A stretch of DNA of 64,000 bases, from positions 3,672,001 through 3,736,000 of the forward strand of contig NZ_CP108143.1 in assembly GCF_036206005.1 (NCBI RefSeq), read 5' to 3'. Every line of letters begins with the position of its first letter. Position 1 is the first letter of the stretch. This DNA is from Streptomyces sp. NBC_00178 (GTDB taxonomy: Bacteria > Actinomycetota > Actinomycetes > Streptomycetales > Streptomycetaceae). The notes below the pieces were generated by a model that had not been told where the DNA came from, made no database searches, and saw only the letters and a program-made list of their open reading frames with translations. The position numbers and the translations under genes were made by a program. Positions 49,235 to 63,539 of the stretch are shown piece after piece.

Positions 49235-50575
49235 ATGGGTGAGGTCTTCGCCGGGCGGTACGAGCTTGTCGATCCGATCGGACGTGGCGGGGTCGGCGCC
49301 GTCTGGCGCGCGTGGGACCACCGGCGCCGCCGGTACGTGGCGGCGAAGGTCCTGCAGCAGAGCGACGCGCACACGCTGCTGCGTTTCGTCCGCGAGCAGG
49401 CACTGCGGATCGAACATCCGCATGTGCTCGCGCCCGCCAGCTGGGCCGCCGACGACGACAAGGTCCTCTTCACGATGGATCTGGTCAGCGGTGGATCGCT
49501 GGCCCATGTCATCGGCGACTACGGCCCGTTGCCTCCCCGCTTCGTCTGCCTGCTCCTCGACCAGTTGCTGTCCGGACTGTCCACCGTGCACGCCGAGGGG
49601 GTCGTCCACCGGGACATCAAACCGGCCAACATCCTCATGGAGGCGACCGGCACGGGGCGTCCGCATCTACGGCTGTCGGACTTCGGCATCTCGATGCGCA
49701 AGGGAGAGCCACGGCTGACCGAGACCAACTACGTGGTCGGTACGCCGGGTTACTTCGCACCGGAACAGATGATGGGGGCGGAGCCGGACTTCCCGGCCGA
49801 CCTCTTCGCCGTCGGCCTGGTCGCGCTCTACCTGCTGCAGGGACAGAAGCCCGACGCCCAGGCGCTGATCGAGTACTTCGCCGCCCACGGCACCCCCGGT
49901 GCCCCGCAGGGCGTGCCCGAGCCCCTGTGGCAGGTTCTCGCCGGTCTGCTCCAGCCGGACCCGCAGGCCCGCTTCAGGACGGCCACAGGGGCGCGCAAGG
50001 CGCTGACGGCAGCGGTGGAGATGCTGGCGGAGTCCGGGGCGGACGCCGAACCGGTCGAGGTCTTCGACCAGATCGGTCCCCTGCCGGCGGGGTTCGGCCC
50101 CGACGGACCGGAAGCCCCCGCCGACGAACCGCAGGCACCGCCCACACAGCCGCGCGCGGGCCGGGCGACGCCGCCGCAGCACCCTGCGCAGGCGTACGTG
50201 CCCGCACAGGACAGCGGGCAGCAGGCACCGTCCTCCCTGCCGTCCTCGATGTCGGAGACGGGCAGTTTCCACCTCGCGCCCCCGCCGCAGCAGGTGACCG
50301 CCCCGCAGCAGCCCCCCGCCTCCCCGTACGGGCCCTACGCGCCCGGCTCGGACCTCTCGCAGGCGGCGACGGCCGCCGTGCCCTACGGCGCCGCCCCGAC
50401 CCGCTCCTACACGGCGCAGCACCCCCAGGCTCCCCAGGACTTCACACCGAGCACGGCCGCTCCGCACGCGGCTCCCGCGAGGCGGCCCGGCCCGTCCCCG
50501 AGAGTCGCTGTCCCCGTACTGCTGGTGGCCCTTATCTGCTTCGGGGTGGGCATCTGGGCGCTGACCCAGATCTGA
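49235..50575 (+). CDS. Ser/Thr protein kinase with C-terminal membrane anchor
   Basis: 446 residues. Kinase domain (about 8-270) is complete: Gly-rich IGRGGVGAVW, Lys38, Glu54, HRDIKPANIL (Asp127), DFG at 149-151, and FAPEQ in the activation segment. A Pro/Gln/Ala-rich linker of about 150 residues precedes a single transmembrane helix at the very C-terminus (VAVPVLLVALICFGVGIWAL). No extracytoplasmic sensor domain follows, so it is unlike PknB. The ATG at 49235 is chosen; a GTG at 49175 would add 20 residues. Confidence 0.9.
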   Translation: MGEVFAGRYELVDPIGRGGVGAVWRAWDHRRRRYVAAKVLQQSDAHTLLRFVREQALRIEHPHVLAPASWAADDDKVLFTMDLVSGGSLAHVIGDYGPLPPRFVCLLLDQLLSGLSTVHAEGVVHRDIKPANILMEATGTGRPHLRLSDFGISMRKGEPRLTETNYVVGTPGYFAPEQMMGAEPDFPADLFAVGLVALYLLQGQKPDAQALIEYFAAHGTPGAPQGVPEPLWQVLAGLLQPDPQARFRTATGARKALTAAVEMLAESGADAEPVEVFDQIGPLPAGFGPDGPEAPADEPQAPPTQPRAGRATPPQHPAQAYVPAQDSGQQAPSSLPSSMSETGSFHLAPPPQQVTAPQQPPASPYGPYAPGSDLSQAATAAVPYGAAPTRSYTAQHPQAPQDFTPSTAAPHAAPARRPGPSPRVAVPVLLVALICFGVGIWALTQI

Positions 50576-50660
50576 CCGGACACCAGCCGGGGACGCACCA
50601 GGCTGGAACCTTCCGGACCCGGCACAGGCCACCGGGCGTGTGCCGCCCTTTCACGGCCGG

Positions 50661-51989
50661 CTACCAGGCGGGGGGCTGTCCGCCCGTCCGGTGCCCGCCG
50701 GCGGCCGCGGTGGCGCCTGCCTCCCGCCGCCTGGCGAGGAGCGTCCACAGCCCGAGTCCGAGCACGAGCACGGTGCCCGTACCGATGCCTCCCGCGGCCA
50801 CCATCTTCATGGTGTCGCTCCTGTCGGCGTCGGAAGCGCTCTGGCCGCTCCTGGCCATGTCCCTGTCGTCGTCGCCGACCCCGAAGATCCCGGCCTCCCC
50901 TCGATAGGGCGACGGCTTGCCGTCGTTGACGACCTTGACCTTGAGCGTCAGTCCGATCGGGTCGTCGCCGTAGTGCTCCGCGACCTTCGGGGAGAGCGTC
51001 ACCGAGAGGTAGTACCAGCCTGCGAAGCGCATGGCGCTGACCCTGGCCGCCGAGGCGTGGCGGTTCTCGTAGGCCACCGGCGGCAGAGGCTGCAGGGAAA
51101 CGGAGTTGGGGGCTCCGGAGTACGACAGGGTCGCGCCGTCCACATGGCCGTGGGCCGGGTTGTCCAGGGACACCGCCAGGGCGTTACCGAGGAACTCGGT
51201 CGACCGGCTGCTGTTGCTCAGCGCCGCCGTGGCGAAGATCTGCTGCCCCCAGTCCACGGGCACCCGGTAGAAACGGGTCTGCCCGGGAGCGATGTCGTCC
51301 ACCCATTCCCCCGACTCCAGCCCGGTGGCGTCGGCGAACCCCGTTCCCCCGGAGCGCTTCTGCGTGCCCGAGGGCGGCACCGGGGACGCGGAGGGCCAGT
51401 TCTCCGGCGCCTCGGTGGGCTGCGATCCGGCGTCCTTCACCGTCGGCTCGTTCTCGAAACGCAGCTCGAGGTCCCAGCCGGAGGGCGCGGAGGTCGCCTT
51501 GCTCTCGCGCTCGATCAGGACGTTGTACGTGCCGCTCGCCGCGCAGGTGGTGACGCCCTTCTTCAGGGTCCTGTGGGCATAGGCGGCGATCGGCCGGGGG
51601 AACTCCGCCGGCCCGAAGTCCGCGTCCTGCGAATCGCACCGGTTGTCGTCGAGATCCCTGATGCTGATCGTGATGCCGTCGCCGTAGGCCACCTGCCCGG
51701 CCGTCTTCGGCACGACGACCGCGGACACGTAGGCGTCGGTCGCGTCGTCGAGTTCCACGCGGTAGTAGAGCTTCTGGTCCTTCTCGATGGAACTCCGGTA
51801 CACCGCACCGGGTTTGAGTTCCACCGCGTCGGCGTTCGTCTCCGCACCCCGGACCGGCGTCGCCGCGGGATCGAAGCTGTACGCGGCGGGGGCGTCCGCC
51901 GCGCGCGCCTGTCCCGGCAGCGCGACCACCGCGCACATCACCCCGATCGACGCCAGCGTCACCCGGCCCCTGTTGCGCTGCCTCTTCAC
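50661..51989 (-). CDS. Secreted, membrane-anchored protein of unknown function
   Basis: 442 residues. Signal peptide (KRQRNRGRVTLASIGVMC then AVVALPGQARA) is cleaved likely after Ala-Arg-Ala near residue 30. The exported part has beta-rich stretches such as YYRVELDDATDAYVSAVVV and GQTRFYRVPVDWGQQIF, resembling two carbohydrate-binding-like or pre-peptidase-like modules, and a Pro/Ser linker. A C-terminal helix (AAGGIGTGTVLVLGLGLWTLLA) followed by Arg residues anchors it to the membrane. GTG 51989 is chosen with AGGGG upstream. It is convergent with the kinase gene. I do not recognise a named family. Confidence 0.72.
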   Translation of the reverse strand: MKRQRNRGRVTLASIGVMCAVVALPGQARAADAPAAYSFDPAATPVRGAETNADAVELKPGAVYRSSIEKDQKLYYRVELDDATDAYVSAVVVPKTAGQVAYGDGITISIRDLDDNRCDSQDADFGPAEFPRPIAAYAHRTLKKGVTTCAASGTYNVLIERESKATSAPSGWDLELRFENEPTVKDAGSQPTEAPENWPSASPVPPSGTQKRSGGTGFADATGLESGEWVDDIAPGQTRFYRVPVDWGQQIFATAALSNSSRSTEFLGNALAVSLDNPAHGHVDGATLSYSGAPNSVSLQPLPPVAYENRHASAARVSAMRFAGWYYLSVTLSPKVAEHYGDDPIGLTLKVKVVNDGKPSPYRGEAGIFGVGDDDRDMARSGQSASDADRSDTMKMVAAGGIGTGTVLVLGLGLWTLLARRREAGATAAAGGHRTGGQPPAW

Positions 51990-52311
51990 GCGCTTCCCCT
52001 CGTCGTGTGCGTGCCGGCCCCGCGCCGGCGGCGTACGAAGGCGGGAGCGGCGAACGGACCGGCCGCGGCGCCCGCGCCGGGCTCGGTCGCGATGCCCGTC
52101 CATCCTGCCCCGCCGGCACCACCGCTGTCAGCGGTCACCGTCCTGTTGCCGCCGTCGCGGTACCGGCCCCCGGTCTCCCAGGCGGCCGGCGGCGGCGCGA
52201 CCCATCCCCCGTAATTGCAGATGCAACCACATGATTCGCTCAAGCGAACCGTGAACCCCTGGGCGCGGCCGCCATCACGTCCACCACGGCAGCGCCGCCC
52301 GGACAGCACAA
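51990..52311. other. Intergenic region upstream of the secreted protein gene
   Basis: About 320 bp of mostly Pro-rich-looking antisense frames that I consider non-coding. The AT-rich part (about 52210-52255) holds two close inverted repeats, listed separately. Confidence 0.45.
52216..52249. promoter_or_regulatory. Two adjacent inverted repeats, candidate operator
   Basis: TTGCA-GA-TGCAA (52216-52227) and TTCGCT-CA-AGCGAA (52236-52249) lie 9 bp apart in the AT-rich upstream DNA of the secreted protein gene. Each is a perfect dyad. The binding protein is not known. Confidence 0.45.
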
Positions 52312-52338
52312 AGCCCCGGCCGCTCGGCGGCCGGGGCT
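52312..52338 (-). terminator. Terminator of the DLW-39 gene
   Basis: 12-bp stem AGCCCCGGCCGC (52312-52323) / GCGGCCGGGGCT (52327-52338) with a 3-nt loop, 19 nt past the small gene stop. Confidence 0.8.
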
Positions 52339-52357
52339 CCTAGCAGACTGTTCCGTC

Positions 52358-52492
52358 TCACACACCCGGACCTGCGGGCACGGAGTCGGTCGCCTCCGTC
52401 CACAGATCCTGCTCGGCGCGATCCGCCTGGATCTGGCGGTACACGAGGAGCCCGCCGATGGCGGCCAGTGCGACCAGGAGAAGCTTCTTCAC
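52358..52492 (-). CDS. DLW-39 family small membrane protein
   Basis: 44-residue protein, too short for a typical ORF cut-off. A hydrophobic helix from KKLLLVALAAIGGLLVY is followed by RQIQADRAEQ and the conserved DLWTEATDSVP, then a short tail. The DLW motif is the hallmark of the family, found near gyrA in Streptomyces. Starts at GTG 52492 with GAGG 7 nt upstream, and is followed by a strong hairpin. Function unknown. Confidence 0.88.
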   Translation of the reverse strand: MKKLLLVALAAIGGLLVYRQIQADRAEQDLWTEATDSVPAGPGV

Positions 52493-52764
52493 CGCGCGAC
52501 CTCGTCTTTCCTTGGCGTATAGGGGACTTCTGCCGCCCGACTATACACACCGGCCGATACCGATCGGTGACCTGCCCGCGCCCCCGCAGGAGGCCGTCAC
52601 GGGCCCTCCCCGCACCCCGGAGACAGGTTGTCGAGGCCGGTTGAACCATAAGAGTGGTGTTCATCAGAAGATCGGCGCAGCGGGGGCGTCGCTGCCGGAA
52701 TCCGCGGTCCACATCCACATCATCGGAAAGGTAAGCAAACCGGACCACCTGAAAGCGAGGGGCC

Positions 52765-53124
52765 ATGAGCACCTTCAGGGTCAAGAGCATCTGGACCGCC
52801 TTCATCACCGCCTTCTTCGCGCTTCTCGCCTCACTGGGCCTCGCCACCGCCCAGGCCGCGGCCGCGGAGCCGACGACCACGAGCCACGAGCACACGGGGG
52901 CGGCCGCGGCAACAGCGACCACCCCGTCGGTCCGATGGACCCTTCCGCGTGACAGGGCGCTGCCACCCACGATGAAGCAGCGCATCCGCGCAGAGGCCCA
53001 CGGCTCCTCACCCGCCACCCGGCAGCTGGCGGCGGACACCTCGGAGGCCGCACACGCGACCGGCAGCACCCGCTCGGCCCGCGACGCGGCTCCTGCCGGG
53101 GACTCCACCCCGCTGCCGCCCTGA
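52765..53124 (+). CDS. DUF6344-like small secreted protein
   Basis: 119 residues. Signal-peptide-like N-terminus SIWTAFITAFFALLASLGLA with a probable cleavage after TAQAAAA. The mature part is short, Ala/Thr/Ser/Arg-rich and low-complexity, with no cysteine. GAGGGG lies before the ATG. Divergent from DLW-39. The family name is from memory and the function is unknown. Confidence 0.68.
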   Translation: MSTFRVKSIWTAFITAFFALLASLGLATAQAAAAEPTTTSHEHTGAAAATATTPSVRWTLPRDRALPPTMKQRIRAEAHGSSPATRQLAADTSEAAHATGSTRSARDAAPAGDSTPLPP

Positions 53125-53460
53125 GGGCGGCACCGACGCCACCCAGGCCCCTGTTCCGGTCCACACCGGCAGGGGCCTTCCCGTGTGCCCGGGTGGGCCC
53201 TCCCGCGCCCCGTCGGCCGCCACCCAGGGGAGAGGGCGATGCCCGGGCGGGGTGGCGAGGGCCCCGCGAGGGTTACCTTCCGGAGCCGGCCACCGGACCG
53301 TGACCGCCTCCGGACTCGGGCCGGACGCCCGCCCGCCCGACCCACCGTCACCGCTCCTACGCGCCTCGGAGCACCGGGACCGCGACCCCGGCCCGTCATC
53401 CGGAAGCCGTCGGTCGTACCGCGAGAGAAGCGCCCTCAGGCCGGAAGAGGCCACATACGC
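53125..53460. other. Intergenic region between DUF6344 gene and tRNA-Ile
   Basis: Contains the hairpin at 53145-53178 and otherwise GC-rich DNA with spurious open frames on both strands. No gene is supported. Confidence 0.55.
53145..53178 (+). terminator. Terminator after the DUF6344 gene
   Basis: Outer stem AGGCCCCTG (53145-53153) / CAGGGGCCT (53170-53178), inner CCGGT/ACCGG, with a TT bulge; 20 nt after the stop. Confidence 0.7.
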
Positions 53461-53494
53461 CGAAGGCCCCCACCGTTACCGGTGGGGGCCTTCG
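53461..53494 (-). terminator. Terminator of tRNA-Ile
   Basis: 14-bp perfect stem CGAAGGCCCCCACC (53461-53474) / GGTGGGGGCCTTCG (53481-53494), 6-nt loop, 3 nt beyond the encoded CCA. Confidence 0.9.
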
Positions 53495-53497
53495 TGC

Positions 53498-53574
53498 TGG
53501 TGGGGCTAACAGGATTTGAACCTGTGGCCTCATCCTTATCAGGGATGCGCTCTAACCAACTGAGCTATAGCCCC
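53498..53574 (-). tRNA. tRNA-Ile (GAT), CCA encoded
   Basis: 77 nt with encoded CCA. Acceptor GGGGCTA / TAGCCCC with discriminator A; D-arm AGCTCAGTTGGTTAGAGC; anticodon arm CATCC-CTGATAA-GGATG giving GAT; T-arm ACAGGTTCAAATCCTGT. Unlike the Leu and Ala tRNAs here, the 3' CCA is genomic. Confidence 0.97.
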
Positions 53575-53645
53575 GCCGCGCTGCTGCGCTGACTTCTGAA
53601 GATTAGCGCACGTCGGGGCCAGTCCCAAAATCGATACCCGGCGCC

Positions 53646-54332
53646 CTACTCGTCCTCGGCGAGAGTGAGCTCAACGCCACCCACGAAGCCGGCCGACAAG
53701 TTGTAGATGAAGGCGCCCAGCGTCGCCAGCGCGGTGGCCAGCACCACATCGATCACGGCGATGACCGACGTGAAGATGAGGACCCGCGGAAGCGACAGGA
53801 ACGACTGGAGGTCGAAGCCGTTGCTCTCGTTCGAGCCGGTCGCCTCACTGATCGTGCCGCCCACGGTGGAGAAGACGCCCATCGCGTCCATCACCATCCA
53901 CAGGACCGCGGCAGCGACCACCGTGCAGATGCCGAGCGCGATGGAGAGCAGGAAGCTCACCTTCATCACCGACCACGGATCGGCCTTCGCCACCCGCAGA
54001 CGGGCCTTGCGGATGCGCGGAGTCGTCCGCGCCCCCGTCCGAGGCTTACGCATCGCCTGTACGCCGCCCACGCCCTGCGCTCCGCCCTCTGTGCCGCCAC
54101 CCTGCGTCCCGCCCGCGGGGGACGGGTACGCCTGCGGCGGGTGATAGGGCCCCGCCTGGCCCGCTGCGGGCTCCCGCTCACCGGGCAACGGCCCGGTCGC
54201 GTACCCCTCGTACTGCGGCTGAGGTCCCCGAGTGTCCGTCACAGTGCCCCCTTGGGAGTGCGTGGCAGGGCCACGGGCGCTGCTCGCCCCTGCTCCGGAA
54301 GCGGCCGAACCAGCGCCCGTGGCTCCACTCAC
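53646..54332 (-). CDS. DUF3566 membrane protein
   Basis: 228 residues. A Gly/Pro/Ala-rich cytoplasmic N-terminus (about 1-100) is followed by basic RIRKARLRVAKADPWSVMK, then two helices (VSFLLSIALGICTVVAAAVLWMV and VLIFTSVIAVIDVVLATALATLGAF) around an external loop. DUF3566 proteins sit downstream of gyrA in many Actinobacteria. The GTG at 54332 is 3 nt from the gyrA stop, so the two are co-translated. Function is not established. Confidence 0.9.
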   Translation of the reverse strand: MSGATGAGSAASGAGASSARGPATHSQGGTVTDTRGPQPQYEGYATGPLPGEREPAAGQAGPYHPPQAYPSPAGGTQGGGTEGGAQGVGGVQAMRKPRTGARTTPRIRKARLRVAKADPWSVMKVSFLLSIALGICTVVAAAVLWMVMDAMGVFSTVGGTISEATGSNESNGFDLQSFLSLPRVLIFTSVIAVIDVVLATALATLGAFIYNLSAGFVGGVELTLAEDE

Positions 54333-54335
54333 GCT

Positions 54336-56963
<2,628 letters not shown>

Positions 56964-57009
56964 TGCTGGTCAAAGTCCTTTCGAGCTGCGGCGTGCTTGT
57001 ACGGCCGAC

Positions 57010-59478
<2,469 letters not shown>

Positions 59479-60039
59479 TCAGCCGTAGGTGTCGCCCGGA
59501 CCCCTGCTCCCCGGGGCGCGGAGGGGACCGAACCTGCGCTGCGGGCCCCCCGGCCCCTGGACCTTGATCATCCGGACCGTGCCCTGCCCGAGATCCGCGT
59601 TCAGCCGGGCGACCAGCTGCGGCGCCAGCAGCCGGAGCTGCGTCGCCCACGCCGTCGAATCGCACTGCACGGTCAGAACCCGCTCGCCGGGATCCTCGTC
59701 GTAGCGCAGCGGAACACAGTGATTGGCCAGATCGTCACCGACGATCTGCGGCCAGCGCCCCATCACCCCGCCGACCGCCGCGGGGGTCTCCCAGCCGCGC
59801 TCGGTGATCAGCCGGTTGATCGCCGAGCCGAGGGCCAGCGGATCACGGCCGTCGGACCGCGCTCCCGACCGCAGCCCGCCGCCACGCCTGGCCTGATTCC
59901 TCTGCTGCACGGCGGCACCCCGCGCCCGGGCCTGCTCCTTCGCCGCGCGCAGGGCCACCCGTGCCAGGTCGACGCCCGACACCTCGGGCTGCTTCGCGGG
60001 GCCCGGGACGGGGGCACCGGTCTCGTCCGGTCCGCTCAC
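59479..60039 (-). CDS. DUF721 protein, DciA-like helicase loader
   Basis: 186 residues. The N-terminal half is basic and low-complexity ([18 protein letters not shown]). The C-terminal DUF721 domain (about 85-170) has [41 protein letters not shown] and IKVQGPGG. In bacteria lacking DnaC/DnaI, DciA-type DUF721 proteins load the replicative helicase. GTG 60039 overlaps the recF stop (GTGA). The position between recF and gyrB is the conserved actinobacterial one. Confidence 0.88.
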   Translation of the reverse strand: MSGPDETGAPVPGPAKQPEVSGVDLARVALRAAKEQARARGAAVQQRNQARRGGGLRSGARSDGRDPLALGSAINRLITERGWETPAAVGGVMGRWPQIVGDDLANHCVPLRYDEDPGERVLTVQCDSTAWATQLRLLAPQLVARLNADLGQGTVRMIKVQGPGGPQRRFGPLRAPGSRGPGDTYG

Positions 60040-61166
60040 AGCCGCTCCACCGCTCCCGCCGAGACCGCGTACCGTGCTCCCGCCAGCACACCGGGGACGT
60101 CGTCGTCCACCGCCGCCGTCACCAGCACCTGCTCGCCCTGCGCTACCAGCTCGGCCAGCCGTTCGCGGCGGCGCGCGTCCAGCTCGGCGAAGACGTCGTC
60201 GAGCACGAGGACCGGCTCGTTCCCCTCGGTGCGCAGCAGGTCGTACGAGGCCAGCCGCAGCGCAAGGGCGTACGACCACGACTCCCCGTGACTCGCGTAC
60301 CCCTTCGCCGGCATTCCGCGCAGGCCCAGCACCAGGTCGTCCCGGTGCGGCCCGACCAGCGTCACGCCACGCTCGATCTCCTGCTTCCGCGCCTGCGCCA
60401 GCGCGGCCGTCACCTGCTCGTACAGCTCCTCGCGGGTGCGCGCCGGCTCCACGTCCGCACCGATCGAACTCCGGTACTCCAGCGACACGGGACCCCCGCC
60501 CGGGGCCACGTCCGCGTACGCCTTGTCCGCCAGCGGCTGGAGGGTGGCGATCAGATCGAGCCGCTGCGCGAGGAGTTCGGCCCCCACCTGGGCCAGATGC
60601 TGGTCCCACACGTCCAGGGTGGACATGTCCATGGACCGGCCGCCGTGCCTGCGGGCCATGGCGGCGGACTTCAGCAGGGTGTTCCGCTGCTTCAGCACCC
60701 GTTCGTAGTCGGAACGGACACCGGCCATGCGCGGGGAACGCGCGGTGATCAGCTCGTCGAGGAAGCGGCGCCGCTCACCTGGATCGCCCTTCACGAGAGC
60801 GAGATCCTCCGGGGCGAACAGCACCGTCCTCACGATCCCCAGGACGTCACGCGGCCTGACCTGCGACGACCTGTTGATGCGTGCGCGGTTGGCGCGGCCC
60901 GGATTGAGCTCCAGTTCGACCAGTTGCGAGCGCTCGCCCTGGGTGACCGCCGCCCGCACGACGGCGCGCTCGGCCCCCATCCGGACCAGAGGCGCGTCCG
61001 ATGACACCCGGTGGCTGCCCAGTGTGGCGAGATATCCGACCGCCTCGACCAGGTTGGTCTTGCCCTGGCCGTTGGCCCCCACGAACACGGTGACGCCCGG
61101 ATCGAGAGGCACCTCGACCCGGGCGTACGAGCGGAAATCGGCCAGCGAGAGATGCGTGACGTGCAT
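60036..61166 (-). CDS. recF: DNA repair and replication protein RecF
   Basis: 376-residue SMC-like ATPase that loads RecA at gaps. Walker [14 protein letters not shown] (about 31-43), signature-like region with [12 protein letters not shown], and Walker [12 protein letters not shown] with D-loop near the C-terminus. ATG at 61166 ([14 protein letters not shown]). Overlaps the DUF721 gene downstream. Confidence 0.96.
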   Translation of the reverse strand: MHVTHLSLADFRSYARVEVPLDPGVTVFVGANGQGKTNLVEAVGYLATLGSHRVSSDAPLVRMGAERAVVRAAVTQGERSQLVELELNPGRANRARINRSSQVRPRDVLGIVRTVLFAPEDLALVKGDPGERRRFLDELITARSPRMAGVRSDYERVLKQRNTLLKSAAMARRHGGRSMDMSTLDVWDQHLAQVGAELLAQRLDLIATLQPLADKAYADVAPGGGPVSLEYRSSIGADVEPARTREELYEQVTAALAQARKQEIERGVTLVGPHRDDLVLGLRGMPAKGYASHGESWSYALALRLASYDLLRTEGNEPVLVLDDVFAELDARRRERLAELVAQGEQVLVTAAVDDDVPGVLAGARYAVSAGAVERL

Positions 61167-61231
61167 GGTCGCCGACCCTTCCGACTGCTCTTCCGTGTGC
61201 TGCTGTACCGCTCGCCGCCTGCTTCCGGCGG

Positions 61232-62110
61232 CTACTTCTTGTTCTCGACCGCGTGTCCGCCGAACTGGTTGCGCAGCGCGGCGATCATCTTCATCTGCGG
61301 GGAGTCGTCCTGCCGCGAGGCGAAGCGCGCGAACAGCGACGCGGTGATCGCCGGCAGCGGCACGGCGTTGTCGATGGCGGCCTCGACCGTCCACCGGCCC
61401 TCGCCGGAGTCGGCGGCGAAGCCGCGCAGCTGGTCCAGGTGCTCGTCGTCGTCCAGCGCGTTGACCGCGAGGTCGAGCAGCCAGGAACGGATGACCGTGC
61501 CCTCCTGCCAGGAGCGGAAGACCTCGCGCACGTCCGTGACGGAGTCGACCTTCTCCAGGAGCTCCCAGCCCTCGGCGTACGCCTGCATCATGGCGTACTC
61601 GATGCCGTTGTGGACCATCTTCGCGAAGTGGCCGGCGCCGACCTTGCCCGCGTGGACGGAACCGAACCGGCCCTCCGGCTTGAGCGCGTCGAAGATCGGC
61701 TGGACCTTCTCCACGTGGGCCGCGTCGCCGCCGTACATCAGGGCGTAGCCGTTCTCCAGGCCCCACACACCGCCGGAGACACCGCAGTCGACGAAGCCGA
61801 TGCCCTTGATGCCGAGCTCGACGGCGTGCTTCTCGTCGTCGGTCCAGCGGGAGTTCCCGCCGTCCACGACGATGTCACCCGGGGAGAGCAGCTCGGCCAG
61901 CTCGTCGACGGTGGACTGGGTCGCGGCACCCGCCGGGACCATGACCCACACGACGCGCGGACCCTTGAGCTTGCCCACAAGCTCTTCGAGGCTGTGGACA
62001 TCGGCGATGTCCGCGTTGCGGTCGTAACCGATGACGGTGTGGCCTGCGCGGCGGATGCGCTCGCGCATGTTGCCGCCCATCTTGCCGAGGCCGACGAGAC
62101 CGAGCTCCAT
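61232..62110 (-). CDS. gnd: 6-phosphogluconate dehydrogenase (decarboxylating), short NAD-type
   Basis: 292 residues, shorter than the 470-residue NADP enzyme and typical of the Gnd/YqeC branch. N-terminal Rossmann [23 protein letters not shown], and the substrate-site block [19 protein letters not shown]; catalytic Lys in [19 protein letters not shown]. Converts 6-phosphogluconate to ribulose 5-phosphate. Placement between dnaN and recF is the known Streptomyces order. Confidence 0.94.
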   Translation of the reverse strand: MELGLVGLGKMGGNMRERIRRAGHTVIGYDRNADIADVHSLEELVGKLKGPRVVWVMVPAGAATQSTVDELAELLSPGDIVVDGGNSRWTDDEKHAVELGIKGIGFVDCGVSGGVWGLENGYALMYGGDAAHVEKVQPIFDALKPEGRFGSVHAGKVGAGHFAKMVHNGIEYAMMQAYAEGWELLEKVDSVTDVREVFRSWQEGTVIRSWLLDLAVNALDDDEHLDQLRGFAADSGEGRWTVEAAIDNAVPLPAITASLFARFASRQDDSPQMKMIAALRNQFGGHAVENKK

Positions 62111-62255
62111 CAGAGATTCCTTAAGCGTTGTGCCGATTCGTACCCGGGTCCGAGCCTACGCCCGCCCCGGACGGCACGGCGGGGGGCGGCGGGGTGGGCA
62201 CGCTCGGCGCTGAGCCTGCCCACCGGAAGCCGCGGTCAGGGGAACGGTGCCCGGA

Positions 62256-63386
62256 TCAGCCGGAGAGGCGGACGGGCATGATCAGGTACTTGTAGGCCTC
62301 GTCGGCCTCGGCGTCCACGGCGGGGCGGCCGCTCAGGAGCGCGGGCTTCGTCGACGTCGTGAAGGAGAGCTGGGCCACCGGGGAGTCGATGGCGCTCAGT
62401 CCGTCCAGCAGGAAGGTCGGGTTGAAGGCGATCGAGATGTCGTCCCCCTCGAGCACCGCGTCGACCCTCTCCACAGCCTGTGCGTCGTCGCTGGAGCCCG
62501 CTTCGAGGATCAGGACGCCCTGCTCGAAGCTGAGACGCACCGGGGTGTTCCGCTCTGCGACGAGGGCCACACGCTTGACGGCCTCGACGAACGGCGCGGT
62601 CTCGATGACCGCGACCGAGTTGAACTCGGTGGGGAAGAGCGTCCGGTACTTCGGCAGGTCGCCTTCGAGCAGACGGGTGGTCGTACGCCGGCCCGCGCCC
62701 TCGAAACCGATCAGGCCCTCGCCGGCGCCCGAGCCCGACAGCGCCAGGGTGACCGTGTCCCCGCTGGTCAGTGCCTTGGCGGTGTCCAGGAGCGTCTTGG
62801 CGGGCACCAGAGCCACGGCCGAGGCGTCCGGGTTCTCGGGCTTCCAGAGGAACTCGCGGACCGCGAAGCGGTAGCGGTCGGTCGACGCGAGGGTGACGGT
62901 GTCGCCCTCGATCTCGATCCGTACGCCGGTCAGCACGGGCAGGGTGTCGTCGCGGCCCGCCGCGATCGCGACCTGGGCGGCGGCGGAGGCGAAGACCTCA
63001 CCCGGGACGGTCCCCGTGGCGGTCGGCATCTGCGGAAGGGCGGGGTACTCCTCCACAGGCAGTGTGTGGAGTGTGAATCGCGAGGAGCCGCAGACGACCG
63101 TCGCCCGCACTCCGTCGGTGGAGATCTCGACGGGGCGGTTCGGCAGGGCGCGGCAGATGTCGGCGAGCAGCCGGCCGGAGACGAGGACCGTGCCGTCGTC
63201 CTCGATCTCCGCGTCCACGGAGACCTTCGCCGAGACCTCGTAGTCGAAGCTGGAGAAGCTGAGGGCACCGTCCTCGGCCTTCAGGAGAAGGCCCGCGAGA
63301 ACGGGAGCCGGAGGCCGGGCCGGGAGGCTGCGGGCCACCCAGGCCACTGCCTCCGCGAGTACATCGCGCTCCACCCGGATCTTCAC
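62256..63386 (-). CDS. dnaN: DNA polymerase III beta sliding clamp
   Basis: 376 residues, three clamp domains of similar fold. Conserved blocks: SLPARPPAPVLAGLLL, YEVSAKVSVDAE, EEYPALPQ, GRDDTLPVLTGVRIE, ATDRYR-equivalent ASTDRYRFAVREF, and the C-terminal YKYLIMPVRL. The GTG at 63386 (VKIRVERDVL) has GGAGGCGG upstream. It sits at the left border of oriC, reading away from it. Confidence 0.97.
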   Translation of the reverse strand: MKIRVERDVLAEAVAWVARSLPARPPAPVLAGLLLKAEDGALSFSSFDYEVSAKVSVDAEIEDDGTVLVSGRLLADICRALPNRPVEISTDGVRATVVCGSSRFTLHTLPVEEYPALPQMPTATGTVPGEVFASAAAQVAIAAGRDDTLPVLTGVRIEIEGDTVTLASTDRYRFAVREFLWKPENPDASAVALVPAKTLLDTAKALTSGDTVTLALSGSGAGEGLIGFEGAGRRTTTRLLEGDLPKYRTLFPTEFNSVAVIETAPFVEAVKRVALVAERNTPVRLSFEQGVLILEAGSSDDAQAVERVDAVLEGDDISIAFNPTFLLDGLSAIDSPVAQLSFTTSTKPALLSGRPAVDAEADEAYKYLIMPVRLSG

Positions 63387-63539
63387 CGGAACCGCCTCCT
63401 GCTGTTGCTCGCTCGCCCTGCTGGCCTTCGTCGTCTGACCGGGGCTCCCCGCCGATGGGCTGGGGAGGCCGCCGGGGTCCAGTCTGACGTACGGCGCCGA
63501 CAGCCGTTGCTGCTCGGGGTCAAGTCGCACCAAGAGGTT

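Noticed and set aside
60040-60609. Upstream extension of the DUF721 gene
   Set aside because: Lies within recF in another frame; the GTGA overlap marks the true start.
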